A stretch of DNA of 64,000 nt from Hybos culiciformis (Eukaryota > Arthropoda > Insecta > Diptera > Hybotidae). Position numbers and translations under genes: made by a program. The notes under the pieces were generated by a model that was not told the DNA's origin, made no database searches, and was given only the letters and a program-made list of their open reading frames with translations. The stretch is taken from the NCBI GenBank assembly GCA_964007475.1, contig OZ023274.1:51169678-51233677 (forward strand), in the 5' to 3' direction. This document shows, piece after piece, positions 37,801-44,475 of this stretch (position 1 is the stretch's first letter; every line of letters starts with the position of its first letter).

Positions 37801-37854
37801 AGTGATTTACAAAATTATTATGAAATGGAAGACATAAAATTTGTAGATGAATGA
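25847..37854 (+). CDS. single-pass membrane protein with one TSP type-1 repeat, CUB-like domain and long cytoplasmic tail
   Basis: Eleven exons: 25847-25919, 26053-26937, 27030-27185, 27283-27413, 35365-35497, 35585-35688, 35744-36122, 36311-36590, 36845-37166, 37252-37854, with the TSP1 exons (27283-27413 and 35365-35497) split by an 8-kb intron. Ten coding segments are listed; any eleventh would be a 5' leader exon ending before the acceptor near 25755. All phases agree, giving 1021 residues. A hydrophobic signal-like N-terminus (LLGILLISILNI) precedes a Cys-containing ectodomain of about 370 residues. A TSP1 repeat follows (WGSWSEWTPCSTTC, CTGGTKNRYRFC, then ETESC; about 375-425), then a CUB-like domain (about 460-590), one helix near 599-622 and a basic stop-transfer (RYRKYH). 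The tail of about 400 residues is Ser/Asn/acidic and contains EPLYEEIQ. It is probably a cell-surface receptor or adhesion protein. I cannot name an orthologue with confidence. Confidence 0.8.
27567..27632 (+). other. possible 66-nt in-frame cassette exon in the TSP1 intron
   Basis: A 66-nt stretch preceded by AG and followed by GTTTGT is open in the phase (0) needed between the two TSP1 exons. It would add 22 mostly basic residues (containing KIRRRQAF) immediately after the Cys-Glu that ends exon 4. The acceptor has no pyrimidine tract, and insertion there would interrupt the TSP1 fold, so it is probably not constitutive and may be chance. Confidence 0.2.
28240..29934 (+). CDS. CFAP157: CFAP157-like coiled-coil axonemal/basal body protein (intronless, nested)
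   Basis: A single 564-residue ORF. The N-terminus is lysine-rich (MGKKKEKKVKD), then FYELIITDLNNKL begins a coiled coil of about 350 residues. Features such as DRTLAKKTDTIKELNEHL, EQLTSEIKLLNGKLNSLEEF and QENQHRESANEMEQKS follow the order and spacing I know from vertebrate CFAP157 (about 520 residues), which works at the sperm axoneme or basal body. The C-terminus is acidic (runs of Glu/Asp before a final FFY). It has no introns and lies inside intron 4 of the TSP1/CUB gene on the same strand, which fits a retrogene or a testis-expressed nested gene, though that is inference. A gypsy element starts 45 bp after the stop. The alternative name BBOF1-like is less likely. Confidence 0.8.
   Translation: MGKKKEKKVKDEGDKLTAVDKTFYELIITDLNNKLGKIRSHVAKLEESNDDMSEKIRQLEEDRTDITAHLDRTLAKKTDTIKELNEHLLELSEVRKRESSEANDKIKELEAKFRAMHEQLTSEIKLLNGKLNSLEEFRTQRDDLLAKFDEQDAYIKDQENQHRESANEMEQKSIIEKDQLKKEVESKLLQLAEDFTKSSEIRIAGYTRRLIRENIALTKEMDKMMLSQQRIEAENKDITSSSRELREKFEINEISQKRLVKTCQSQIEIIEKLATQYENLKKKHLELMNFKRLYENLIKKDVIEKFTYSDMSKKLRIMGQRVEMVKMDKQKLISLHLTNEKEILRLKDIVRTIKFAIESAIRSETEDCYNDKPFREAQRKGLLAELMKIASTYSDEVVITQSVSTISSTQSMYRPGAAGFMPKSKAALLELFKKEARKVASVELISPEFKQKTSDGKIVPKPRSLETETLIDIESGSLLAFSSSREDLELPAEGAGAGDEEDMGQSSSDEAPKDKESGERVSVAESAKTISMGVSETISMEGEGEEEYGIMEDEEDEDSVQFFY
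29980..30242 (-). repeat. gypsy 3' LTR
   Basis: This 263-bp copy is identical by eye to 34818-35080. On the plus strand it contains AATAAA at 30002-30007, so it may supply a poly(A) signal to the upstream nested gene. The base run just inside it (30243 on) is not a clear polypurine tract in the element's orientation. Confidence 0.9.
30296..34789 (-). CDS. gypsy gag-pol polyprotein
   Basis: One ORF of 1497 residues when started at the ATG at 34787-34789; an earlier in-frame ATG at 34852 lies inside the LTR and is unlikely. Order of domains: Ala/Val repeat (about 55-95), Gag with two CCHC knuckles (CFNCSNFGHYSNQC near 331, CFKCGGNDHQIKQC near 356), aspartic protease (DSGSPVSF near 421), reverse transcriptase (FIDDILLAT near 802), RNase H (about 960-1060), integrase (HEKFGH…CLKC zinc finger near 1140-1180, then Asp, Asp and Glu of the catalytic triad near 1207, 1267 and 1303) and a C-terminal GPY/F-type module. 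No stop or frameshift interrupts it, so the element may be capable of movement. Gag and pol are fused, with no env. Confidence 0.95.
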   Translation of the reverse strand: MNTSGDLNSLSLLEVSEIIIGNKSDEVSNRNYNSENLMGKSDSSENGGNATAAVQVQAAAAAIQVEAAAAAVHVEAAAAAVQVEAAAVTTPATEVILSSEAVTAEAVAATNTATDEIKQLEEKIKLLKLKKELNLLEREPSVGAQHLKISEIEYIVPHFTGDDAYSIEKWLEDFNNALAMSYCSEHFKYIAMRKMLKGTAAVFLRTCQAKNSKELSSELLNQFKKNISVNDVYQQLRLRVRGRNENIISYMFSIKEIAYQAKLDESEIITAVIEGLRDRSAYVSFLYTAKTLNELKELLIKYEKYRSTEPKLPSTIKRLPKDEAKKTMDIRCFNCSNFGHYSNQCPNAKRPSGVCFKCGGNDHQIKQCPKKIVHAVDDTIGRAEDDEEDEEEEDINPIGKVSVAFRLGDSCSSNSKFFFYDSLIDSGSPVSFVSRKIIPIDFENESLFYSNYNSISGVKLNTYGKIDCFVKLSNQIREIQLFIVEPDLLPKPFLFGRDFMKEFNLVFSFKNNINLNCHSKPYKKKNFEIETPNIFLITNFRENFIFNKKLDNRFNEVSEIGSEIDSNITVKPNKSKIKYIEDEKIPKVPDIFNINIGEIRLGDKFNINPNLSINDRNLIEKLIEQYYKENKNRNSKGEYFEMEIKLTTDIPVRCGPRRLSYHNRNIVQNIIDDLLLKGIIRPSDSPYASPIVLVKKKSGDTRMCIDYRELNKITVRDNYPLPLIEDCLEYLENKKFYTLLDLKNSFHQVKVEKNSVPKTSFVTPSGQYEYIMMPFGLKNSPSVFQRFISRILRKFIENKLITIFIDDILLATRTLEEHVNLLREILQCLSDHGLELKIEKCHFGFNELDYLGYHVNAQGIVPNSRHKDTILKFPVPKNTKQLHSFIGLCSYFRKFVPNFARICKPLQLLLRKDSKFEFNQNCLTTFEELKKKLIESPILSIYDPRKETELHCDASAIGFGAVLLQKQNDNKFHPVFYFSKTTTEAEAKYHSFELETLAIIYALKRFHVYLEGIPFKIVTDCNSLTQTLKKKILNPRISRWALELENYNYSIEHRGGTSMMHVDALSRLETVNSIEENEVEFNLVATQNRDKNIKEIKERLGGKTSDVHYEIANGILYRKNPDGLKYLVVPEEMENNIIRLFHEKFGHLSANKCWEQIKQSYWFPKMKEKVENFILNCLKCIMFSSPTNKNERNLFSIPKKPLPFDTLHMDHYGPLPSIRSKRKYILVIIDSFTKFVKLYSASSTSTKEVINSLKKYFEYYSRPNRIISDRGTCFTSNEFNNFLAENNIVHVRNATASPQANGQVERTNQVLTPMLAKLSEIAQHSNWSSKLPDVEYAINNSKHSTTRDSPSVLLFGVNQKGPTVDWLTEYLNHEKTPERNLESSRLRALNAITVSQTYNEKYFKTRHRPAKVFEVGDFVVIKNVDVTLGTNKKLIPKYKGPYVVSKKFPHDRYLIKDIDGCQVSQIPYNGVIESSHLRKWLQPTVNCRSSRCLGGQY
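34525..34640 (-). repeat. 27-bp tandem repeat inside gypsy gag
   Basis: About four copies of a GC-rich 27-bp unit encode a nine-residue Ala-rich motif of the form VQVEAAAAA (also VHVE). It is strikingly GC-rich for this window. Confidence 0.8.
34818..35080 (-). repeat. gypsy 5' LTR
   Basis: The second 263-bp LTR copy. In element orientation the leader after it reads GTTCAGGTGTGGGG…; a TGG that could pair with a tRNA CCA end lies about nine bases in, but I could not assign the primer tRNA. Confidence 0.9.
35088..35093 (+). promoter_or_regulatory. AATAAA, probable original poly(A) signal of the CFAP157-like gene
   Basis: The hexamer lies 8 bp beyond the gypsy element. Without the insertion it would sit roughly 55 bp after the CFAP157-like stop codon; with it, more than 5 kb away. 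The assignment is by position only. Confidence 0.45.
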
Positions 37855-37872
37855 ATATTTTTTTTGCTTCAT

Positions 37873-37878
37873 ATTAAA
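37873..37878 (+). promoter_or_regulatory. ATTAAA poly(A) signal of the TSP1/CUB gene
   Basis: The common variant hexamer lies about 20 bp after the stop codon. Other A/T hexamers follow, so the true end could be later. Confidence 0.3.
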
Positions 37879-39495
37879 GTTATAAATCTCACTTTATTTA
37901 GTTTTTTCCCCTAACAAAAACTATTTCATATACAAATAATCAAATATGTATCCCACAGTTTATTGTATAATTATTTGTTTATAATTATAATCCATGTTCA
38001 AAACCTCATATCAACTCATATAAAACTAACTGTTTAGAAAGCTGCGCAAGCTGTATTTTAAACCCTAAACTTAAGGAATATAAATTCAATTATAAATTAA
38101 AATTCACATATAAAGTCATTTATCTGCAATTCTGCATACCTGAAGTATTATAAAATTTGCTAGAAGACTATTCATATATATATTCATATATTTCTACAGT
38201 GATGTATATAAATATAGAATTCATCTTTTATAGATTATGTAGTTTTTATATAAATTGTAATTTTAATAAATATATAAATATAATCTAATTTATTTAACCA
38301 AATACTTATATATTTTTGACCAAAACAATATTTTATATTTATATTACGTAAATTATAAAGAAAGTTTAGACTTAATTTAAAACAATATTTATTGAATAAT
38401 ATATGAAAATTATATATATGTAACTAACTTTTATTAAAATATTTATATTTATAACTAATTTATATATAAAGTAATATCATAGACGAAGAATCATAAATCC
38501 GAAAATATTTTGATATAATAAATGTAAATACTTACTGTCAAAATATTTATGTACAAAAATTATAAGAACAACTTGAACGACAGTTTTTATAATTTAAAAA
38601 ATATATCTAGTCAATGTATGCACATTTTTTAAAGAAAAAAAAATCTTGTACAATATCAATGTAATTAAAAAAAAAAAAATTATATTATGTAAATTAAAAA
38701 ATAAGTTTAGTAAGCAATAATTAAGTTGTAATTTTATGTCAAAATTGTTATATTTTTATGTTTATGTTTTGGCTTAGCAAAAATTAATTGAATATTAGAT
38801 AAGGATAAATGAGCTGATTAGAAAATATAACTATGCCACACAATTATATATAGTTTTCTAATAATCAAGTACAATTTGACATCAAATACAGAATTTCACA
38901 TAAATAAAAGACAGCTCTAACTTTATAATATTTCTGAAATTGAAATGAAATTAATAAAATTGTGTTATAAATTGTTTTATTTTCAACGTTAAATCTCATA
39001 TTTAACTCCATTGGAATTCAAAATAAATTTAAATTTAAATTCTTTCTTTTTGCTCTAATTTAAAAAAAAAAAATTCTTGATATAAATTGGAGCTTCAATT
39101 TCACTTTAATTTTACTTTTATTTCATTTTCTAAAATCTAATAATACACGTTCAATCCATGATGCACATTGTATATCGTAAAAGTTTTAATAACCCTCAAC
39201 TTTGTGTTAAAATTAAAAATAGAAAAATTATGAATAATAAAATATTTATTTTTTAATTTAAATTATTTATTTATTTTTTAATTTAAATTATATTATTTAT
39301 CTGTAATTAAATTTTATTTTATTTTATAAAGTAGCAAATAAAATTAATTTTTTAAATTTAAAAATAACGTTCGTTTTTTGTTTTATAATAAGCAGTTGAT
39401 ATATTGGAGGGAAATTATTGCCGTTTTCTTAACTAAACATATGTTTAAATTTTCAAATAGCGCCTCCTATGACAAAAAAATCGTACCTATACAGT
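37879..39495. other. AT-rich 3' flank, no gene seen
   Basis: This 1.6-kb stretch is extremely AT-rich, with no ORF or splice-linked exon that I can support. It includes 3' untranslated sequence of the TSP1/CUB gene and the left flank of the copia element. Confidence 0.5.
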
Positions 39496-39500
39496 CATTC

Positions 39501-39683
39501 TGTTAGCAGTAATAAAAAGTGCAGGTGTTCCTTTTTTTAGTTCAATATAATTTTAATAACTGATAATAAATTCAATGATAATTTTACATTTATAGGTTTT
39601 AATTTAAGAGGTATAAATTAAGAACAAAAAGAATCTAACATTAGTATTTCAATTTTAATTCATTATAAATTCCATTTCTAATA
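39501..39683 (-). repeat. copia 3' LTR
   Basis: Identical by eye to 43885-44067. The right boundary is ambiguous by one base, because the C at 39684 can be read as LTR or as the first base of the polypurine side. Confidence 0.85.
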
Positions 39684-39707
39684 CTTTCCCTCAAAAACTA
39701 CTTTTAA

Positions 39708-42700
39708 TTAATTGTTTTTGGAAATACAATCTATGCCAAGCAAATTACAAAATTTTAAATGTTTAGTTTTTTGTAAAATTTTTGTAAAAACATCAGCGAT
39801 CATTTCATCTGTGGGTACATATTGTAATTCAATTATTTTGTTTTGGTAAACTTCTCTGATAAAATGAACTTTAATATCTATATGCTTGCTACGGGAATGG
39901 TACACAGGATTCTTAACTAATTGTTGTGCGCTGAGATTATCCCCATATAATTTTGTTGGACCATCTATAAGTTGCTTTAACCCAACCTCGCTGATAAGGT
40001 TACGTAAAAATTTTATTTCTTTGGTTGCTGCAGATAATGCCATGTATTCAGCTTCTGTGCTGCTCAAAGCTACTGTGGGTTGTTTCTTTGATTCCCATGT
40101 AATTGCTGCCCCTGCCAGAAAAAATGTGTAGCCCGTATATGACTTCCTACAATCGCTGCCACCAGCCCAGTCAGCATCTGCATAGCCATACAACTTTCTA
40201 CCAGTTTTTCTAAAAATAAGTTTATAATTAATTGTATTATTTAGATATTTTAAAATATGTTTTGCTGCCGTAAGATGTTCAATATGTGGGTCTGTATTAA
40301 ATTGAGCAATCTTATTAACTGAATGGCATATATCTGGCCTTGTTGAAAGACCTAGGTACATTAATGAACCAACAAGTGATTGATATATTGTTTTATCAAC
40401 TTTAACACAGTTGCTGCAATCAGAACATTTTCTAAATTTCATTCCTGGATCCAGTGGGGTACTGCATTTTTTCGAATTTTCCATATCGTATTTCATCAAT
40501 AAGTTTTTTATAAATTGGGATTGGCAAACTTCAATTTTATCTTTTAAATTTTTAACTTCCATACTTAGAAAATAATCTATAATTCCTTTGTCAATTACAT
40601 CAAAATGAAGTGAAATTTGATTCTTAATGAAAAATAAAAATTTTTCAGACGATGAACCTATAATCATGTCGTCAACATATACCCCCACAATGCAAAAATT
40701 TTTATTGGCGTTTATAACATAAAGGCAATTATCAGAATAACATCTCGAAAAACCTATTGATTGCAATACTTTATCTAATTTTTCATTCCATTTTCTTCCT
40801 GACTGCTTAAGACCATATAATCCTTTTTTTAATTTACAAACTAAATTTGGATAATCTAAATTAACAAAACTTTCTGGTTGCACCATATAAATATCTTCAT
40901 CAAGATCTCCATTTAAATATGCGCATGTTACATCCATTTGATGAACAACCAAGTTACATTCGGCCGCTAATGCCAAAATCAATCTTATCGTTGAATACCT
41001 TATGACAGGAGAAAAAGTTTCAGTATAGTTGACACCATGACGTTGGCTGCACCCTTTTGCCACAAGTCGTGCTTTGTATCTTTCAATATTGCCCTCTTTG
41101 TCCCGTTTTATGTTAAACACCCATCTAGATTTAATAGGTTTTTGGCCATTGGGCATTTCAACTAGATCCCAGGTTTTATTTTTAATTAAAGATTTGTATT
41201 CATCAGCCATAGCAATTTTCCATTTTTGACAATCAGGTCGCTGCATTGCTTCTTGGACTGTCATTGGATTTTGAGTATTTTCGTGTTGACAAACCAGATT
41301 GATTGATGCTGAACTTTTTATTTTCTTTGGTCTTCCTCTTTTACCAGTTCTCAATAATCTCGGTCTACCACCAACATTAATTGCATTTTCATCTGAAGTT
41401 TCAGCATCAGTTTCACTTGAAATTTCATAAAAACTTATTTCCTTTTCAATTTCATTACTAACATTTTCATTTGAAATTTCATTATTAACATTTTCATTTA
41501 AAATTTCATTATTAACATTTTCATTTAAAATTTCATTATTAACATTTTCTTCAATATTTTCGTTTTCAATTACATTTTTACTTGAAAACTCTTGGGAAAC
41601 TTCATTATCATCATTACCATTTTCTGAATCACCAATTTTGTTGTTTTTTATTTCATTAATTTCTATATTAATAGAATCATTTTTATCAATAAAAACGCAT
41701 TCATTGTGATTTTCAGATGATGAAAACCCACCAGGTTTTTCAATGAATTTCACATCTCGACTTTTGTGTATTTTCCTTGTTGCAGGTTCATATAATCGGT
41801 AAGCTTTTGATTCGGCTGAATAGCCCACCATCAAACATTCGATGCCTCTTGCTTTAAATTTTGATTTACCTGGCCGCTTGTCCAACATTACTGCCTGGCA
41901 CCCGAAAATTTTGAAATATGAGACATTTGGTTGAATCGCGCTCCACATTTCAAATGGTGTTTTGGTTCCTAGGATTTTTGTCGGTGACCTATTTCGAATA
42001 TACACTGCAGTGTTAACTGCCTCTGCCCAAAGCGACTCTGGCAGTTTTGAATTTAAGAGCATAGTTCGTGCCATTTCTACAATTGTTCGATTAGCTCTTT
42101 CAGCTACGCCATTTTGCTGAGGTGTGTATTGAACTGTAAGCTGACGAGTAATACCATGATCATTTAAATATTTAGAGAATTCATTTGAAAGATATTCGGT
42201 TCCATTATCTGTTCTCAATATCTTAATTTTTTCTTCGGTTTCATTTTCTACAGCTGCTTTGAATTCCTTGAAACAGTCAAATATTTCACTTTTATTTCTT
42301 AAAAAATAAACAAAAAATTTTCTTGAAAAATCATCAATAAAAAGTGCATAATATTTAGAACCACCAAGTGATGTTGTTTTCATTGGGCCACACAAGTCAC
42401 TGTGAATAATTTCTAATCTTTTTTTAGAACGTGATATTGACGAGGTGAAGGGAAAGGAGCTTATTTTACTTTTCATGCATATTTCACATGATAATGGTTT
42501 ATTTTCATTTTTTAAAGTTAGTCCTCTAACCATTTTATTTTTATTTAAAAATTGCAAACTTTGCATGTTCAAATGGCCATATCTTTCATGCCATATATTA
42601 AATTCTTCATTTTTTAGGCTAAAAAGTTTTTTATTTTCTAATTTAAATATGTATAGATTATTTACCTTTTCAGCAACCATCAATTTAATACCTTTTTCAT

Positions 42701-43769
42701 CCTTTATTATAGCATTAGAATTATTAAATTGTACAGAACAATTGTTTTCTGCTGCCTTGCTTATTGAAATGAAATTTGATACCAATGATGGGACATATAA
42801 AACATCTTGTAAAATTATTTTGCTGAATTCAGTTTCGATTTCGACTTTTCCTATTCCCTCGGATTGTACGTAACTTTCATTTGCCAGTTCTATTTTTTCA
42901 ACATGTTTAACTATTTCACTAAATAATTTCATATCACAACACATATGAGTCGTTGCGCCAGTGTCAAAAATCCAGTTGTTTTTATTTTTGTTAACTATAG
43001 AAAAAATTTTTGAATTGCACAAAGCAAAACTTTTTGTATGTGTTTTATTTTCTCTACAGTTAGCAGCATAATGCCCTTTTTTGTGGCAAATATAACATTT
43101 TCCTTTAATTTTATTTGAAGATGTACTTTCATTTGATTTTTGACCTGACTTGTTGAATTTTTTGCCATTTTTCATCAAAAAAGCAGATTCTGTTTCGCTA
43201 CCTTTTACCTCCCCTTCACGTCTTCGGCCCTCTTCGAACAATTTTGTTTTTAACAAATCTAAAGTAGGTAAAGAATCTCTTGATTCTATCGCTATCACAA
43301 AATTTTCATACGATTTTGGTAAGCTGGCCAATAGCATAATTTCAACTAATTCATCTTGCATTTCAATGTCCACTTCAATAATTTTTCCTAAAATTTCAAA
43401 AAAATTATTTAAATGATCAGGCATACTTGCATTTTCTTCCATTTTCAAATTTATTAATTTTTTGAATAATGAAGCTTTTCTGGCCGGACCAGATGGACAA
43501 TAAATTTCTTCAAGTTTTTTCCATGCTTCCTTAGCAGTCTTACAATTTTTTATATTGATTAGTTGGGTTGATTTTATACTTAATAAAATCGTCGCTAATG
43601 CTTTCGCATCTTTTGCTGTCCATATTAACAATTTGGCGGCATCAGTTGGAGGTTCACCTATTATAAATTCCCACATATCAGAATGTATTAATATTGATTT
43701 CATTTGTATTCTCCATCCATCATAATTGGTTTCACCAAGTTTTTCAATTTGATACAGTGATGAAGACAT
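39708..43769 (-). CDS. copia gag-pol polyprotein
   Basis: One 1353-residue ORF with the copia order. It has a Gag domain starting at LGETNYDGWRIQMKSIL, a single CCHC knuckle (CYICHKKGHYAANC, about 221-235), protease (WIFDTGATTHMC, about 262-273), integrase (HERYGHLN zinc finger near 390-425, then Asp, Asp and Glu of the catalytic core through about 560), a low-complexity linker (about 690-810), reverse transcriptase (YVDDMIIGSS near 1030) and RNase H (YADADWAGG near 1195). Integrase before reverse transcriptase separates it from gypsy. There is no frameshift or internal stop. The start is the first ATG after the primer site. It is probably competent, given the identical LTRs. Confidence 0.95.
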   Translation of the reverse strand: MSSSLYQIEKLGETNYDGWRIQMKSILIHSDMWEFIIGEPPTDAAKLLIWTAKDAKALATILLSIKSTQLINIKNCKTAKEAWKKLEEIYCPSGPARKASLFKKLINLKMEENASMPDHLNNFFEILGKIIEVDIEMQDELVEIMLLASLPKSYENFVIAIESRDSLPTLDLLKTKLFEEGRRREGEVKGSETESAFLMKNGKKFNKSGQKSNESTSSNKIKGKCYICHKKGHYAANCRENKTHTKSFALCNSKIFSIVNKNKNNWIFDTGATTHMCCDMKLFSEIVKHVEKIELANESYVQSEGIGKVEIETEFSKIILQDVLYVPSLVSNFISISKAAENNCSVQFNNSNAIIKDEKGIKLMVAEKVNNLYIFKLENKKLFSLKNEEFNIWHERYGHLNMQSLQFLNKNKMVRGLTLKNENKPLSCEICMKSKISSFPFTSSISRSKKRLEIIHSDLCGPMKTTSLGGSKYYALFIDDFSRKFFVYFLRNKSEIFDCFKEFKAAVENETEEKIKILRTDNGTEYLSNEFSKYLNDHGITRQLTVQYTPQQNGVAERANRTIVEMARTMLLNSKLPESLWAEAVNTAVYIRNRSPTKILGTKTPFEMWSAIQPNVSYFKIFGCQAVMLDKRPGKSKFKARGIECLMVGYSAESKAYRLYEPATRKIHKSRDVKFIEKPGGFSSSENHNECVFIDKNDSINIEINEIKNNKIGDSENGNDDNEVSQEFSSKNVIENENIEENVNNEILNENVNNEILNENVNNEISNENVSNEIEKEISFYEISSETDAETSDENAINVGGRPRLLRTGKRGRPKKIKSSASINLVCQHENTQNPMTVQEAMQRPDCQKWKIAMADEYKSLIKNKTWDLVEMPNGQKPIKSRWVFNIKRDKEGNIERYKARLVAKGCSQRHGVNYTETFSPVIRYSTIRLILALAAECNLVVHQMDVTCAYLNGDLDEDIYMVQPESFVNLDYPNLVCKLKKGLYGLKQSGRKWNEKLDKVLQSIGFSRCYSDNCLYVINANKNFCIVGVYVDDMIIGSSSEKFLFFIKNQISLHFDVIDKGIIDYFLSMEVKNLKDKIEVCQSQFIKNLLMKYDMENSKKCSTPLDPGMKFRKCSDCSNCVKVDKTIYQSLVGSLMYLGLSTRPDICHSVNKIAQFNTDPHIEHLTAAKHILKYLNNTINYKLIFRKTGRKLYGYADADWAGGSDCRKSYTGYTFFLAGAAITWESKKQPTVALSSTEAEYMALSAATKEIKFLRNLISEVGLKQLIDGPTKLYGDNLSAQQLVKNPVYHSRSKHIDIKVHFIREVYQNKIIELQYVPTDEMIADVFTKILQKTKHLKFCNLLGIDCISKNN
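41440..41560 (-). repeat. 27-bp tandem repeat in the copia linker
   Basis: Three to four copies of a 27-bp unit encode the nine-residue motif NVNNEILNE and variants, between integrase and reverse transcriptase. The unit is AT-rich, unlike the gypsy 27-bp repeat. Confidence 0.75.
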
Positions 43770-43868
43770 CTCGGTTCAAAATTTTATTTTTTATACTTAA
43801 AAAAAAATTTCTTTCGTACTATCAAAAAAAAAAAAACGGATTTTTATTTTTTTTTTTACTTTTTATAC

Positions 43869-43884
43869 TGGGCCCATAACCCTT
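43869..43884 (-). other. copia primer-binding site, initiator tRNA-Met type
   Basis: In element orientation the sequence directly after the 5' LTR is AAGGGTTATGGGCCCAG. The GGTTATGGGCCCAG core is the same as the primer-binding site of Drosophila copia, which uses a half-molecule of initiator tRNA-Met. Confidence 0.8.
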
Positions 43885-44067
43885 TGTTAGCAGTAATAAA
43901 AAGTGCAGGTGTTCCTTTTTTTAGTTCAATATAATTTTAATAACTGATAATAAATTCAATGATAATTTTACATTTATAGGTTTTAATTTAAGAGGTATAA
44001 ATTAAGAACAAAAAGAATCTAACATTAGTATTTCAATTTTAATTCATTATAAATTCCATTTCTAATA
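43885..44067 (-). repeat. copia 5' LTR
   Basis: The outer edge abuts the target duplication CATTC. If the 5-bp duplication is right, this LTR begins TATTAG in element orientation rather than the usual TG. Confidence 0.85.
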
Positions 44068-44077
44068 CATTCAAATT

Positions 44078-44422
44078 CTATTTGTTTTTTAAGATGTGAG
44101 TTTTTCTGAGATTATCTACCCTACAATATTTTTTTTTAAAAAACATTACCATTTTATTTTTTGGTTGGGCGGTATTAATTCTGCTTTGGAAAATATCATG
44201 TTGTTGGCTGTCAAAAACATATTTAAAAAAAAAAAGTAGAAATAAAATAAACAAAGAAATTTTTACAAAAAGGGCTAAACTTGCAATCTTGCTGCATCTA
44301 TCACCTGTGCTGAACAAAAACAACATTGCATTACAGGAAAAAGTGTGATTTATGATTAAAATTAAAGAAATAATAATAAAAAATAATAATAAATAAATAA
44401 AATATTTATTAAAATTTTCCAA
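44078..44422 (-). CDS. possible small two-helix membrane protein, head-to-head with the N4BP2-like gene
   Basis: An ORF of 114 residues with two hydrophobic segments (about 7-27 and 48-67) separated by a short polar loop containing STGDRCSKIA, then a polar basic C-terminus. Its central codons are less AT-rich than surrounding non-coding DNA, which favours coding. The start lies only 53 bp from the N4BP2-like start on the other strand, and the stop lies 5 bp from the copia target duplication. I do not recognise a family. It could be a chance ORF or one exon of a larger gene. Confidence 0.3.
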   Translation of the reverse strand: MENFNKYFIYLLLFFIIISLILIINHTFSCNAMLFLFSTGDRCSKIASLALFVKISLFILFLLFFFKYVFDSQQHDIFQSRINTAQPKNKMVMFFKKKYCRVDNLRKTHILKNK

Positions 44423-44475
44423 AAGAAAATATAAGATAACATCAAAGTTTCATCAAACAAAACACAAGAAACAGT

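Larger units (their letters stand above)
39501..44067 (-). mobile_element. full-length Ty1/copia LTR retrotransposon
   Basis: Direct repeats of about 183 bp (39501-39683 and 43885-44067) are identical by eye and bound a 4.57-kb element on the minus strand. CATTC occurs at 39496-39500 and 44068-44072, the 5-bp target-site duplication expected for copia. The leader after the 5' LTR contains GGGTTATGGGCCCAG (complement of about 43870-43883), the primer site known from Drosophila copia, which pairs with an internal part of initiator tRNA-Met. A purine tract (TGAGGGAAAG) precedes the 3' LTR. The single gag-pol ORF is intact. The insertion lies between the TSP1/CUB and N4BP2-like genes. Confidence 0.95.
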
